Under the pieces are notes generated by a model. The model made no database searches. It was not told where the DNA came from and worked only from the letters and a program-made list of their open reading frames with translations. From an uncultured Odoribacter sp. (GTDB taxonomy: Bacteria > Bacteroidota > Bacteroidia > Bacteroidales > Marinifilaceae), in NCBI GenBank assembly GCA_900541415.1, contig UQJP01000028.1, positions 1 through 47,443 of the forward strand: DNA of 47,443 nucleotides. Direction: 5' to 3'. Positions 33,882 through 42,855 of this stretch are shown here, piece by piece. The position numbers and the translations under genes were made by a program. The first letter of the stretch is position 1. The number at the start of each line of letters is the position of its first letter.

Positions 33882-34795
33882 GAGCGTTGTTTTAGTGTTT
33901 CGTACATTTTATTGTAGACGGGTGTGGAAATACCGTATGTTTGTCCGGCATGCACGACATACCCGGTAAGAGTGTCGAGTTCCGTTTGTTTCCCGTTCCT
34001 GAAATCCGTGTGCATAGATGTTGTAGCGTCGTAAGGCATTTTTTGCTGGTCGGCCATGACTTTTTCTACCATATCGTCCGGTAATATAATTCCTTTGGCT
34101 TTGGCTACCTGCATCAGCTCGTTTCCCAGCAGGCGATAGCCTTCCCGATGGTGTTGCAGAATTTCGCCTATACTTTGATTATAATAGGAGGTAAGGGTTG
34201 CCCCAATAGAGATCAGGAAAAATTTTTGCCATATCCGGAGGACGATGTCTTCGGGATTTAGGGCATCGATTCCGGCAGCCGTCAGTAGATGCAGTAGGGC
34301 TTGTTGCCTGTCGTGATCGCCTGCCGGATCCCCAAACCAGAGGCGGCTGCGGTCGGTGAATTTGGTGATTAGTCCCGGTGCGGAGAGCCGTGCGCCGATG
34401 TATACACAACCATACCACACGGCGTTGTGTGGCAGTGCATGGCGTAAACGGTCGGTGATGTCGGCCCCGTTCAGCAGGGGAATAATGACGGTTTGCGCTC
34501 CGATTACGGGTAAAAGTTGTGTGATATTTTCTTCCAGATCGTAGCTTTTGGTGGTGCAAAACAGGTAGTCCACCACGCCGATGTCAGCCGGATGGTCCGT
34601 GATGATGGCCGGACGGGCTTCGACGACGGAGTCTTTGGTTTGAATCCGTATGCCGTTTTGCCGGATCGCTTCCAGATTTTTTCCTCTGGAAATGAAGTAT
34701 ATACCAACTTCGTCCGAATTTTGATAATGGGCCGCGAGCATGCCGCCGTAGTAGCCGCCTACGCCCCCGATGCCGGAGAATGCAATTTTTATCAT
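33878..34795 (-). CDS. panE: 2-dehydropantoate 2-reductase (ketopantoate reductase)
   Basis: 305 residues. NADPH-dependent reduction of ketopantoate in pantothenate/CoA synthesis. The Rossmann glycine motif is GIGGVGGYYGG (8-18); CTTKSYDLEEN, the conserved IPLLNGADI Asn, and the IWQKFFLISIGATLTS helix with its catalytic-site Lys follow. The C-terminal HTDFRNGKQTELDTLTGY carries the conserved Glu. It lacks panB/panC neighbours. Relatives also reduce other 2-oxoacids, but the pattern is good for PanE. It has its own near-perfect promoter. Confidence 0.9.
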   Translation of the reverse strand: MIKIAFSGIGGVGGYYGGMLAAHYQNSDEVGIYFISRGKNLEAIRQNGIRIQTKDSVVEARPAIITDHPADIGVVDYLFCTTKSYDLEENITQLLPVIGAQTVIIPLLNGADITDRLRHALPHNAVWYGCVYIGARLSAPGLITKFTDRSRLWFGDPAGDHDRQQALLHLLTAAGIDALNPEDIVLRIWQKFFLISIGATLTSYYNQSIGEILQHHREGYRLLGNELMQVAKAKGIILPDDMVEKVMADQQKMPYDATTSMHTDFRNGKQTELDTLTGYVVHAGQTYGISTPVYNKMYETLKQRS

Positions 34796-34815
34796 GTCTT
34801 TGTTTCTATCGGTAT

Positions 34816-34846
34816 CAAAAATACAATTTTTGCCGGAAAATTCAAA
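34816..34846 (-). promoter_or_regulatory. Promoter of the panE operon
   Basis: On the minus strand: TTTG (complement of 34843-34846), exactly 19 nt, then TATTTTTG (complement of 34816-34823). This is a full consensus match, about 20 nt before panE. Confidence 0.75.
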
Positions 34847-34849
34847 TGA

Positions 34850-35001
34850 ATAAAACAGAGGCTACCAGAAATAAATCCGGTAGCCTCTTCCCCTTCGGTT
34901 CCTGTTCACTGGAGATTGCCAACACTTTATTTTTATTTTGGAATTTCTTCCTCCTTTTCAATTTGGGTGAAGGGTGGTCAACCCCTTTGTTTTGAATGAC
35001 G
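34850..35001 (-). ncRNA. Candidate small non-coding RNA, about 150 nt
   Basis: Bounded by a promoter-like pair upstream (35005-35035) and a hairpin with a U-containing flank downstream (34857-34888), just before panE's own promoter. The minus-strand sequence between contains no ATG, so it is not a small gene with a standard start. It does not match tmRNA, SRP RNA, RNase P or a riboswitch that I can recognise; 6S-like folding could not be judged by eye. Alternatively it is an upstream leader of panE that is attenuated by the hairpin. Confidence 0.4.
34857..34888 (-). terminator. Hairpin at the 3' end of the candidate RNA
   Basis: 10-bp stem AGAGGCTACC/GGTAGCCTCT (34857-34866 / 34879-34888) with a 12-nt loop. 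The minus-strand flank reads GTTTTATTC, a modest U tract. Confidence 0.6.
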
Positions 35002-35004
35002 ATG

Positions 35005-35035
35005 TAAAGATAATGTATATTTTGACAAAATCCAA
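35005..35035 (-). promoter_or_regulatory. Promoter-like pair before the candidate RNA
   Basis: Minus strand: TTG (complement of 35033-35035), 20 nt, then TATCTTTA (complement of 35005-35012), one mismatch from TAnnTTTG. Confidence 0.45.
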
Positions 35036-35205
35036 CTTTGATGGATAAAAATTCAATATTGAAATGAAATATTTTTTATCGGAAAAATAATATGTTGCTG
35101 ACTGTAACTTTCAGAGGGGGGTATCCGACTTATTCTTATGTGGAGGAATCGGGAGGGGAGTGAATTATTTGTGTTGTTCTCTTCCTGTCTTTGCTATATT
35201 TTAAT

Positions 35206-35213
35206 TAATTTTG
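35206..35213 (+). promoter_or_regulatory. -7 element before the large M16 peptidase
   Basis: TAATTTTG, a perfect -7 match 53 nt before the ATG at 35266. No properly spaced -33 box was seen. Confidence 0.4.
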
Positions 35214-35265
35214 ACAGCTTTATAGGCTTTGGGTTGTGGTATAACAGGTTATAAATATTAACGCT

Positions 35266-38181
35266 ATGAGAAGAATATTCAGAATTTTGTTGCTGCCGTT
35301 TTTGTTGCTGCTGGCGATCGCTTGTGCGGATCGATCTGCTTATCGGTATGAAAGTGTGCCGGGCGATCCGATGAAAACAAGAATATATACGCTGGATAAT
35401 GGGTTGAAGGTGTATTTGACGGTGAATCCCGAACAGCCGAAGATTCAAGCCAATATAGCGGTGAAGGTGGGAGGCAAGAATGATCCGGCGGAAACAACCG
35501 GGCTGGCACATTATTTCGAACACCTGATGTTCAAGGGGACGGATAAATTCGGAACTCAGAATTATGAGCAGGAAAAACCGATGCTCGATGAAATTGAACG
35601 CTTGTTCGAGTTGTATCGGAATACCATGGGGGAAGCAGAGCGGGCAGCCCTTTACCACCAGATCGACAGTATCTCGTATGAGGCATCGAAACTGGCCATC
35701 CCGAATGAGTACGATAAGCTGATGGCTGCGATCGGTTCGGAAGGATCGAATGCGTATACAGGCGAGGATATGACGGTGTATGTGGAAAATATTCCTTCGA
35801 ATGAAGTGGATAATTGGGCAAAAATTCAGGCAGACCGTTTTGAGAATGCGGTGATCCGGGGTTTTCACACGGAACTGGAGGCAGTTTATGAGGAGAAAAA
35901 TATGTCGCTGACGGAAGACGGCAGTAAGGCTTATGAGCGGCTAATGGCTGCTTTGTTTCCGCATCATCCTTACGGGACGCAAACGGTGCTGGGGTCGCAG
36001 GAGCATTTGAAGAATCCTTCGATCACGAATATCAAGAATTATTATAAGCAATGGTATGTGCCTAACAATATGGCGATTTGTATGTCAGGAGACCTGAACC
36101 CGGATTCGGTGATTGTGATTCTGGATAAGTATTTCGGTGGGTTGAAACCGAATCCGGAGTTGCCGAAGTTGCATTTCGAACCGGAAAAACCGATTACGGC
36201 TCCGGTGGTGGAGGAAGTTTTGGGACTGGAAGCGGAGTCTGTCGTAATCGGGTGGCGTTTTCCCGGTGCAGCGGACCCCGATGCGGAATTGCTGCAATTG
36301 ACGGCTCAGGTGCTGTGTAACGGAAAGGCCGGATTGATCGACCTGAATGTGAGTCAGCAACAGCGTTTGCTGTCGGTGGGAGTTTATCCCGGACTGATGG
36401 CGGATTACAGTATTTTGCTGCTGGAAGCGAGCCCCAAGGAAGGCCAGAGCCTGGAGGAAGCGAGGGATATTTTGCTGGGTGAGGTTGAAAAATTGAAGAA
36501 GGGCGATTTTGATGAAAATTTGCTGGAAGCTGTTGCCAATAATTTCAAGCGTGGTTTACAGGCCCGGCTGGAGGATAATGAAGCCCGTGCCGATTGGTTG
36601 GTGGAGGCGTTTATCAATGGAGCTTCCTGGAAAGATGAGGTGGAAGGGATCGAACGCCTGGGTAAGATTACAAAACAGCAGATTGTGGATTTTGCCGGGG
36701 CAAACCTGAAAAACGATAATTATGCTATTGTTTATAAGAGGCAGGGAAAAGACCCGAATGAAAAGAAAATCAATAAGCCCCAAATTACCCCGATCTTTAC
36801 GAACCGGGATACTGCGAGCCGTTTTTTGCAGGAAGTGCAAAACAGCCGGGTAGAGCCAATCGCTCCTGTGTTTATCGATTATAATAAGGATTTAGAGAAA
36901 GGGGTGGCTAAGGCGAATATTCCGGTGTTATATAAGCACAATAATACCAACGGGTTGTTTTCGTTGGCTTATGTGTTCGAATTGGGAAAAAACGAAGATA
37001 AAGCCCTGGGAACGGCGGCGCAGTATATAAAATATCTGGGAACGGATGAGCTGGGTGCGGAACAGGTGCGTCAGGAGTTTTACCGTTTGGCTTGTAATTA
37101 TTGGATTAGTGCCGGGGAAGACCGGGTGGTTATAGGGTTGGCCGGATTGGAGGAAAACCGGGTCAAGGCGATGGAGTTGTTCGAGGCGTTGCTGGCGGAT
37201 GCCCAGCCCAATGCAGAGGTGCTGGAGAATATGAAAGCGGATATTCGCAAGGCGCGTACTGATGCCAAAAGCAATCAGAGTGCCAATTTTGTCCGTTTGA
37301 GGCAATATGGCTTATATGGTTCCCATTCACCTGCCACCGCCGTGTTGTCGGATTCGGAGCTGGATGAGTTGCAACCGGAGGATTTACTGGGACGCTTGCG
37401 TAAGCTGAACAGTTATGAGCACCGGGTGTTGTATTATGGCCCGGCTTCTTTGCACCGGGTGGTGGCCGATGTAAACGCTTTGCATCGCACACCGGAAAAG
37501 TTGAGTCCTGTTGTGAAAAATGCTTCTTTCCATTATCTGGGAACTCCGGAAAATCGGGTATTGCTTGCGCCGTATGATGCTCCACAGATTTATATGACGG
37601 CTATTTCCAACCGGGGAGAAAAGTTCGATGTGGCTCTCGATCCGATTCTTGCGCTTTACGACGAGTATTTTGGAGGAGGTATGAATTCTATTGTTTTTCA
37701 GGAGATGCGTGAGGTCAGGGGATTGGCTTATTCTGCCGATGCAGGGTTCCGGGAGCCGTCGAAATTGGACAGGCCTTATCTGTTTACTACTTTTATCGCT
37801 ACTCAAAACGATAAGATGAAGGATGCTTTTGTGGCTTTTGACGGGATTATTAACGATATGCCGCTGTCGGAAAATGCTTTTCAGCTGGCGAAAGAGTCTT
37901 TGCTTACCCGTTTGCGCACGTCGCGCACCACGAAAGCCGATGTGCTTTGGAGTTATATCGCGCTGGAGGATTTGGGACTGACGGAAGACCGTAACCGTGC
38001 TTTGTTCGAGGGTATACAAAAACTGACGCTCGACGATGTGAAAGCCTTTCAGGAGAAGTGGGTGAAGGGAAGGAATTACACGTATTGTATTTTAGGAAAC
38101 GAAAAGGAACTGGATATGAAATCCCTGTCGAAATACGGCACGATAACCCGACTGACGACCGAAGATATTTTTGGATATTGA
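35266..38181 (+). CDS. M16-family zinc peptidase lipoprotein, double-domain
   Basis: 971 residues: signal peptide with lipobox AIAC (Cys 20), then an active N-terminal M16 half. The inverted zinc motif is HYFEH (H82, E85, H86), and the third ligand Glu lies in the HTELEAVYEEKN segment around 203-210. The C-terminal half (about 500-971) is a non-catalytic M16 domain carrying GGMNSIVFQEMREVRGLAYS. The two halves form a closed chamber, as in pitrilysin-type peptidases, which degrade peptides. An insertion of about 40 residues (100-140) separates the zinc ligands. Lipidation places it in the envelope. A strong terminator follows. Confidence 0.95.
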   Translation: MRRIFRILLLPFLLLLAIACADRSAYRYESVPGDPMKTRIYTLDNGLKVYLTVNPEQPKIQANIAVKVGGKNDPAETTGLAHYFEHLMFKGTDKFGTQNYEQEKPMLDEIERLFELYRNTMGEAERAALYHQIDSISYEASKLAIPNEYDKLMAAIGSEGSNAYTGEDMTVYVENIPSNEVDNWAKIQADRFENAVIRGFHTELEAVYEEKNMSLTEDGSKAYERLMAALFPHHPYGTQTVLGSQEHLKNPSITNIKNYYKQWYVPNNMAICMSGDLNPDSVIVILDKYFGGLKPNPELPKLHFEPEKPITAPVVEEVLGLEAESVVIGWRFPGAADPDAELLQLTAQVLCNGKAGLIDLNVSQQQRLLSVGVYPGLMADYSILLLEASPKEGQSLEEARDILLGEVEKLKKGDFDENLLEAVANNFKRGLQARLEDNEARADWLVEAFINGASWKDEVEGIERLGKITKQQIVDFAGANLKNDNYAIVYKRQGKDPNEKKINKPQITPIFTNRDTASRFLQEVQNSRVEPIAPVFIDYNKDLEKGVAKANIPVLYKHNNTNGLFSLAYVFELGKNEDKALGTAAQYIKYLGTDELGAEQVRQEFYRLACNYWISAGEDRVVIGLAGLEENRVKAMELFEALLADAQPNAEVLENMKADIRKARTDAKSNQSANFVRLRQYGLYGSHSPATAVLSDSELDELQPEDLLGRLRKLNSYEHRVLYYGPASLHRVVADVNALHRTPEKLSPVVKNASFHYLGTPENRVLLAPYDAPQIYMTAISNRGEKFDVALDPILALYDEYFGGGMNSIVFQEMREVRGLAYSADAGFREPSKLDRPYLFTTFIATQNDKMKDAFVAFDGIINDMPLSENAFQLAKESLLTRLRTSRTTKADVLWSYIALEDLGLTEDRNRALFEGIQKLTLDDVKAFQEKWVKGRNYTYCILGNEKELDMKSLSKYGTITRLTTEDIFGY

Positions 38182-38292
38182 TAAGCCCGGAGAGGCAGGG
38201 TGGCGGATACATAAGATGTGGCGTGGAGTGAGTTGCCGGGGAAAATGTTGGTGGGGTATTGTTGTTCCTGTTGGCCTGAAATATTTTATAAT

Positions 38293-38333
38293 AAAAGGGA
38301 CTGTCTGAAATAGAAAGACAGTCCCTTTTTTTA
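38293..38333 (+). terminator. Terminator of the large M16 peptidase
   Basis: 14-bp stem AAAAGGGACTGTCT/AGACAGTCCCTTTT (38293-38306 / 38316-38329) with a 9-nt loop and a T tract. The rest of the 38182-38596 convergent gap shows nothing recognised. Confidence 0.9.
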
Positions 38334-38596
38334 TGTTTATTCGTGCCCCTTCCGGGTTTGTTTCAAATATTCAATTCTCAGAGACTTAAAAAAACTTATT
38401 CGTTATTCGCCCCTTTTATTTGATTTTTTACGGCGGCCTGCCTGATGGTTTTACAGGGGGTGTTTCCTTATTTGTTCTTAGGGGCACATTCCCGGCAGGG
38501 GAGTGAATCAGGCAGACTTTCCCTTATTGCGTGTGGGGTATCTGTTTTCCATAACCTGAAAGCCTGTCGTTCCGGTATCCCCGGTTTCCGGCAGGA

Positions 38597-39136
38597 TTAT
38601 TTTTTATCCGTTGGATTTACCGTTTCCGGCAGGTTTTCTATTTTTCCGGAATAGGAGATATTCCTGCGGTTGTTGCTGTTGATGCCGACTGAACAGGTGC
38701 CGCCGGGAAAGGCTTCGATCGTAATCCGGTAGACATCGTTTTTCCCGTCGACGTTAAACTGGTAGAATACCGAGTTTTTCTTTTTCTTTTCGATGGTTTT
38801 TACCTGCAATCCTTTTATAGTGTTGTCGAATTCTATTCCGCCTCCCTCTCCGTAAGGCAGGGTGTAGGCTCTGCCGAAATAAGGAAGTTTTCCTTTGGCG
38901 GTGCTGTCGGTGACGGTGATCGTGCCTGTGGGGTTAAAACGGGTGAGGTCGGCTCCGTTCATGGGATAAACCCGGTCGATCGTCACCTGAAAACGGTTGC
39001 TGTTCATCAGGGTTTGCAAGTCTTTGAACTGTTGTTCAATTTTTGCGGACTGTTCTGCTTTGTTTTTTCGCTGAGCCTGCAATCCTCCCGTGAGAAGAAG
39101 CATCAGAGCGATTAAAATAGTGGCCTGTGTTTTCAT
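38597..39136 (-). CDS. DUF4251-domain exported protein
   Basis: 179 residues from ATG 39136: signal peptide (MKTQATILIALMLLLTGGLQAQ), a helix (AEQSAKIEQQFKDLQTLMNSNRFQVTID), then the DUF4251 beta domain (DRVYPMNG; YFGRAYTLPYGEGGGIEFDN). The function of DUF4251 is unknown and it is found mainly in Bacteroidales. An alternative start at 39172 adds 12 polar residues before the signal and is less likely. It follows the non-catalytic M16 gene by 50 nt, probably as the last gene of that operon. Confidence 0.85.
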   Translation of the reverse strand: MKTQATILIALMLLLTGGLQAQRKNKAEQSAKIEQQFKDLQTLMNSNRFQVTIDRVYPMNGADLTRFNPTGTITVTDSTAKGKLPYFGRAYTLPYGEGGGIEFDNTIKGLQVKTIEKKKKNSVFYQFNVDGKNDVYRITIEAFPGGTCSVGINSNNRRNISYSGKIENLPETVNPTDKK

Positions 39137-39186
39137 CGTTTTTAGTTTTTGTTGTTTTGGAAACTGTTGCAAAAAATATACCAGTT

Positions 39187-40464
39187 TTATTTTCCGGCCG
39201 TTACGATGTACATGGTGTCCGGATTCCAGTATTTATTGGCTAATTCCAACAGGTCTTCTGCCCGGCAATGTTTGATTTTATCGATGATCGTGAGGTAAAT
39301 TTCATTGGTCAGCCCGTAATTGAGTTTGTGTTTGAGGGCATCCGATTGTGAGAAAACCCCGTCGATCTCGCGCAGCAGGTCGCCGTGGAAGTAATTTTTT
39401 ACCAGTGTCAGTTCATCTTCCGGAATCAGTTCGGTTTGTAGTTTTTTGATCTCTTTCAGGGTTTCGTCGATCGTGGCTTGGGTGTAGTCGCTGTTCACAT
39501 CGGCGGCGATGCACCAGTAACTGCTTTCCGGCATGGAAACATTGAAAGACTGGATGCCGTAGGTATAGCCTTTTTCTTCCCGGATGTTCGACATGAGCCG
39601 GGAGCCGAAATAACCGCCCAGCACGGTGTTGAGCAACTGGAATCCGGCATAGTCTTCCTCGGTGATCCTGACGCCTTTTTTACCCATCCGCAGGCTTGCC
39701 TGTACTGCGTTTTCTTTCACCACTTTATATTGTCCGGCGGGAGCGGGAGAAAAGGGATGGGAAATTGTTGAAAGCGGGGTGTGCGGGGTTTGTAATCCGG
39801 AAAAATGGGTTTCGATCAGGGATAATATTTCTTCGCTGACATTTCCGCATATCGTGATGCGGCAGTCCCTGGCATTGATGTGCTGATGGTAGAAATCCCG
39901 CACGAGGGAAGCCGTCACCCGGTTGTAGTCTTTTTCCGATACCCTGTTCGCATACGGATGTTGTTCCCCGAACAGCAGTTTGGAAAATTCTTTCCGGGCG
40001 AGGTAAGAGGTTTTTTCCAGCCCCACTAAAAATTCTTGCCGTTTATTCCGGAGGAAAATTTCCAATTCCTTTTCCGGCACTACGCTGTCGGCGATCATTT
40101 CCGCCAACATAGCAATGGTTTCCGGGGCATATTTGTTCAGCGAGATCAGGCTCAGTTCCACTTTGTTTAAGCCGCAGTTATAGTCTACATACGCCCCGTA
40201 ATAATCGAATATTTCGGCAATGGCTTCGGCATCGTGCCGGGAGGTGCCCTCGTTCAGCATATTCACCGTGGTGGAGGACAACAAAGGTTGCGGCTGGTAG
40301 TATATTCCCGCTTCGAATTGCACGTCTATTTTAAAAACTTCCTGAGCGGGGTCGTGGATATATACCACTTCGATTCCGTTGGGCAGCGAGGTGCGGGAAT
40401 ACGGCAGCAGGGCCGGAACAGACAGGGGGGCTATGGCAGGGGCTATGGAACGGTTGAGTGTCAT
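39187..40464 (-). CDS. M16-family non-catalytic partner subunit
   Basis: 425 residues. It has the M16 fold but no HxxEH in the N-terminal half; the corresponding region reads LLSSTTVNMLNEGTSRHD. The C-terminal part keeps the R/Y signature GYFGSRLMSNIREEKGYTYG, which closes the active site of the partner. This is the arrangement of two-subunit M16B peptidases (MPP alpha type). No signal peptide is visible, so the complex should be cytosolic. Start ATG 40464 is preferred to TTG 40488. It follows the catalytic gene by 33 nt. Confidence 0.92.
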   Translation of the reverse strand: MTLNRSIAPAIAPLSVPALLPYSRTSLPNGIEVVYIHDPAQEVFKIDVQFEAGIYYQPQPLLSSTTVNMLNEGTSRHDAEAIAEIFDYYGAYVDYNCGLNKVELSLISLNKYAPETIAMLAEMIADSVVPEKELEIFLRNKRQEFLVGLEKTSYLARKEFSKLLFGEQHPYANRVSEKDYNRVTASLVRDFYHQHINARDCRITICGNVSEEILSLIETHFSGLQTPHTPLSTISHPFSPAPAGQYKVVKENAVQASLRMGKKGVRITEEDYAGFQLLNTVLGGYFGSRLMSNIREEKGYTYGIQSFNVSMPESSYWCIAADVNSDYTQATIDETLKEIKKLQTELIPEDELTLVKNYFHGDLLREIDGVFSQSDALKHKLNYGLTNEIYLTIIDKIKHCRAEDLLELANKYWNPDTMYIVTAGK

Positions 40465-40497
40465 AAATTTTGTTTTTAGGTATTTCAATGCGGGGAA

Positions 40498-41733
40498 TTA
40501 TTTCAGGTAATAGAGTGTGGAGCAATTTTCCGGTCGGAAAAGTGTACCTGCCGTTTCTTTTATTTTGGCGGTGGTTACCTCTGCGTAACGGGATGCTTCC
40601 GTGTTAATCAGGTCGATATTTCCTAAAAATTCAAAAAATGCCAGGTTGCTGGCTTTCGACTGGTAGTTGATCTCGCTATATGAAATACGTGCTTCTGTTT
40701 TGTTGATTACCTTTTGTACGTCGCGTTCCGTGATCTCGTCCCGGATGAATTTATCGATTTCATGCTGGATGGCTTTTTCAGCCTGGCGGATGTCCGTCCC
40801 TTCCGACAGTTTACCGCTAAAGATAAACAGGCCGGGGTCGGTGTCCCCCGATACGTAAGCGTCGATCCCGGAAAACAGGTTGCTGTTTTTAATCAGGTTT
40901 ACGTAGAGGCGTGAAGATTGTCCGTTGGATAGAATGTCCGAAATGATGTCACAGGTATAGAAGTTTCCGGAGTTGCGCGCTCCCATGTGGTACACTTTAT
41001 AGATGGCGTCCGCGGGCACTGCGTTTCCCGGAATTTCCAGTCGGCGTTCTTCGGTTTGTTCCGGCTCTGCCGGGATGATCTGTTGCGGGGTGCGGGCGGG
41101 TGGAATGTCGCCGAACCATTTTTCAATCAGCCGCAGGGCTTTGTCGCTGTCGATATTGCCGCTCAGGCTGACGATGGCGTTGTCCGGGGCATAGAAGCGG
41201 TGGAAAAAATCTTTTACATCGTCGAGGGTTGCCTGCTCGATCTGTTCCGGTGATTTCCCGATGGTCGCCCAGCGGTAAGGATGCACCCGATAGGCCAGCG
41301 GGCGCAGTTTCAGCCAAATATCGCCGTAAGGATTGTTCAGGTAGCGTTGCTTGAATTCTTCGATAACAACCTGTTTTTGAACATCCAGCGCATGTTGGGA
41401 AAAATTTAGCCCCGCCATCCGGTCGGATTCCAGCCAGAGGGCCGTTTCGATGTTGCTTGCCGGGATGGTGATGTAATAGTTGGTGTAGTCGTTGGTGGTG
41501 AAAGCATTGCTATCGCCTCCCGCTAATTGTACATGACGGTCGTAGTCTTCGATATGGATAGAGCCGCCGAACATCAGGTGTTCGAATAAATGGGCGAATC
41601 CGGTTTTGTCGTCGCGTTCGTTGCGGGAACCGACTTTATAAAGGACGTTTACGGAAACGAAAGGGGTGCTTTTGTCCGTGTTGCAAATGACGGTCAGCCC
41701 GTTTTTCAGTATAGTCCGTGAGAAGTTAATCAT
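40498..41733 (-). CDS. M16-family catalytic subunit
   Basis: 411 residues with zinc motif HLFEH (H48, E51, H52) followed by LMFGG, and the downstream Glu within VVIEEFKQRYLNNPYG. No signal peptide is visible. It should form an active heterodimer with the neighbouring non-catalytic chain and degrade peptides or damaged proteins in the cytosol. It follows the FabK-like gene by 47 nt, so fabK-like/M16/M16/DUF4251 may be one transcript. Confidence 0.94.
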   Translation of the reverse strand: MINFSRTILKNGLTVICNTDKSTPFVSVNVLYKVGSRNERDDKTGFAHLFEHLMFGGSIHIEDYDRHVQLAGGDSNAFTTNDYTNYYITIPASNIETALWLESDRMAGLNFSQHALDVQKQVVIEEFKQRYLNNPYGDIWLKLRPLAYRVHPYRWATIGKSPEQIEQATLDDVKDFFHRFYAPDNAIVSLSGNIDSDKALRLIEKWFGDIPPARTPQQIIPAEPEQTEERRLEIPGNAVPADAIYKVYHMGARNSGNFYTCDIISDILSNGQSSRLYVNLIKNSNLFSGIDAYVSGDTDPGLFIFSGKLSEGTDIRQAEKAIQHEIDKFIRDEITERDVQKVINKTEARISYSEINYQSKASNLAFFEFLGNIDLINTEASRYAEVTTAKIKETAGTLFRPENCSTLYYLK

Positions 41734-41780
41734 ATAATTGTATTTCTGTTTTTGCTTGTGAAAGTCTGCCGGAACAGGAG

Positions 41781-42722
41781 TTACAGCCGGGTAAAACCCT
41801 GTTCGATGCAGCGATTGTATTCGGTGACGATGTCGGTGATGATGTCGGCGACGCTTTCGGCCCGGTTGAGCTGGGAGGCAATTTGCCCGATTTCCAGTTC
41901 TCCTTCCCGGAGGTCTCCCTCGAATATCCCCTTTTTCGCCCTGCCTTTACCCAAAAGTTCTTTCAGGGCTTCGGCAGATGCTCCGCCGTCTTCCAGCGTT
42001 TTCACCTGTTCGAAAAAGTCGTTTTTTATCAGGCGGGTAGGAGCTAATTTTTTCAGGGCTAACATCGTGCCTCCTTCCGGAGTGTCCCACACCCTTTGTT
42101 TAAACAGGGGGTGGGCGGACGATTCGGTGGCAACGGCAAAACGGCTGCCGACCTGTATGCCTTCGGCTCCTAAAGCCATGACGGCGCACATGGCTTTCCC
42201 GGAAGCGATTCCCCCGGCGGCAATCAGGGGCAGGGAACATTGTGCGGCTACACCGGGGATCAGCGTGAGGGTGGTGGTTTCCTCCCTGCCGTTGTGCCCG
42301 CCTGCTTCAAAACCTTCCGCCACGATTGCATCGCATCCGGCTTCTTCGCATTTTTGGGCGAAAAGGGCGCTGCTCACTACGTGTACCACGGTGATTCCGT
42401 GTGATTTAAGGAAAGATGTCCATTTTTTGGGACTTCCGGCGGAGGTGAATACGATTTTAACACCTTCCGCTACGATCATTTCCATGATGCGTTCTATTTC
42501 AGGATACAGCAGGGGAACGTTTACGCCCCAGGGTTTGTCGGTGGCGGTTTTCATTTTTCGGATGTGTTCCGAGAGGGTTTCGGGGTGCATCGATCCTGCC
42601 CCCAATAATCCCAAACCGCCGTTATTACTTACGGCAGAGGCTAATTTCCAGCCACTGCACCACACCATGCCTCCCTGAATGATCGGGTATTGTATATGGA
42701 ATAATTCTTTAATCCTGTTCAT
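41781..42722 (-). CDS. FabK-like / nitronate monooxygenase-family flavoenzyme
   Basis: 313-residue TIM barrel binding FMN. It starts YPIIQGGM and has the central AEGFEAGGHNG (His 143), IAAGGIASGKAM and GAEGIQVGSRFAVATESSAHP. The His in AGGHNG and the overall pattern are closer to enoyl-ACP reductase II (FabK), the last step of fatty-acid elongation, than to classical nitronate monooxygenase. Annotation pipelines commonly use the latter name; function needs assay. A 26-bp dyad sits in its leader. It is the first gene of a likely four-gene minus-strand unit. Confidence 0.85.
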   Translation of the reverse strand: MNRIKELFHIQYPIIQGGMVWCSGWKLASAVSNNGGLGLLGAGSMHPETLSEHIRKMKTATDKPWGVNVPLLYPEIERIMEMIVAEGVKIVFTSAGSPKKWTSFLKSHGITVVHVVSSALFAQKCEEAGCDAIVAEGFEAGGHNGREETTTLTLIPGVAAQCSLPLIAAGGIASGKAMCAVMALGAEGIQVGSRFAVATESSAHPLFKQRVWDTPEGGTMLALKKLAPTRLIKNDFFEQVKTLEDGGASAEALKELLGKGRAKKGIFEGDLREGELEIGQIASQLNRAESVADIITDIVTEYNRCIEQGFTRL

Positions 42723-42745
42723 CGTTTTTGTTTTTCAATGCCGGG

Positions 42746-42771
42746 GGTATCGTGGATTTATGAACGATACC
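42746..42771. repeat. Inverted repeat in the fabK-like leader
   Basis: GGTATCGT-N10-ACGATACC, perfect 8-bp arms, 24 nt upstream of ATG 42722 and downstream of the -7 box. It could be a transcription-factor operator or an mRNA hairpin affecting translation. Confidence 0.5.
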
Positions 42772-42786
42772 TGTGGTTATATTCAA

Positions 42787-42794
42787 CAAATCTA
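42787..42794 (-). promoter_or_regulatory. -7 element of the fabK-like operon
   Basis: TAGATTTG on the minus strand, a perfect TAnnTTTG. No clear -33 is seen, because the region is occupied by the MFS terminator. Confidence 0.45.
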
Positions 42795-42832
42795 TAAAAA
42801 AATAGCGGAACTACCGTAGTAATTTCCGCTAT
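42795..42832 (-). terminator. Terminator of the MFS gene
   Basis: 9-bp stem ATAGCGGAA/TTCCGCTAT (42802-42810 / 42824-42832) with a loop that can partly pair; a run of T's follows on the minus strand (complement of 42796-42802). Confidence 0.85.
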
Positions 42833-42855
42833 CTCTGATATTTTAAGCCCGGAAC

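Noticed and set aside
35194..35868. 224-codon minus-strand frame at the start of the M16 gene
   Set aside because: It is antisense to the M16 signal and zinc-site region, with unlikely composition. Only the region beyond 35266 is coding, on the plus strand.
41752..42678. 308-codon plus-strand open frame opposite the FabK-like gene
   Set aside because: It lies wholly antisense to a clear flavoenzyme gene, is Ser/Pro/Ala-rich with no domain pattern, and has no promoter. It reflects the codon bias of the real gene.
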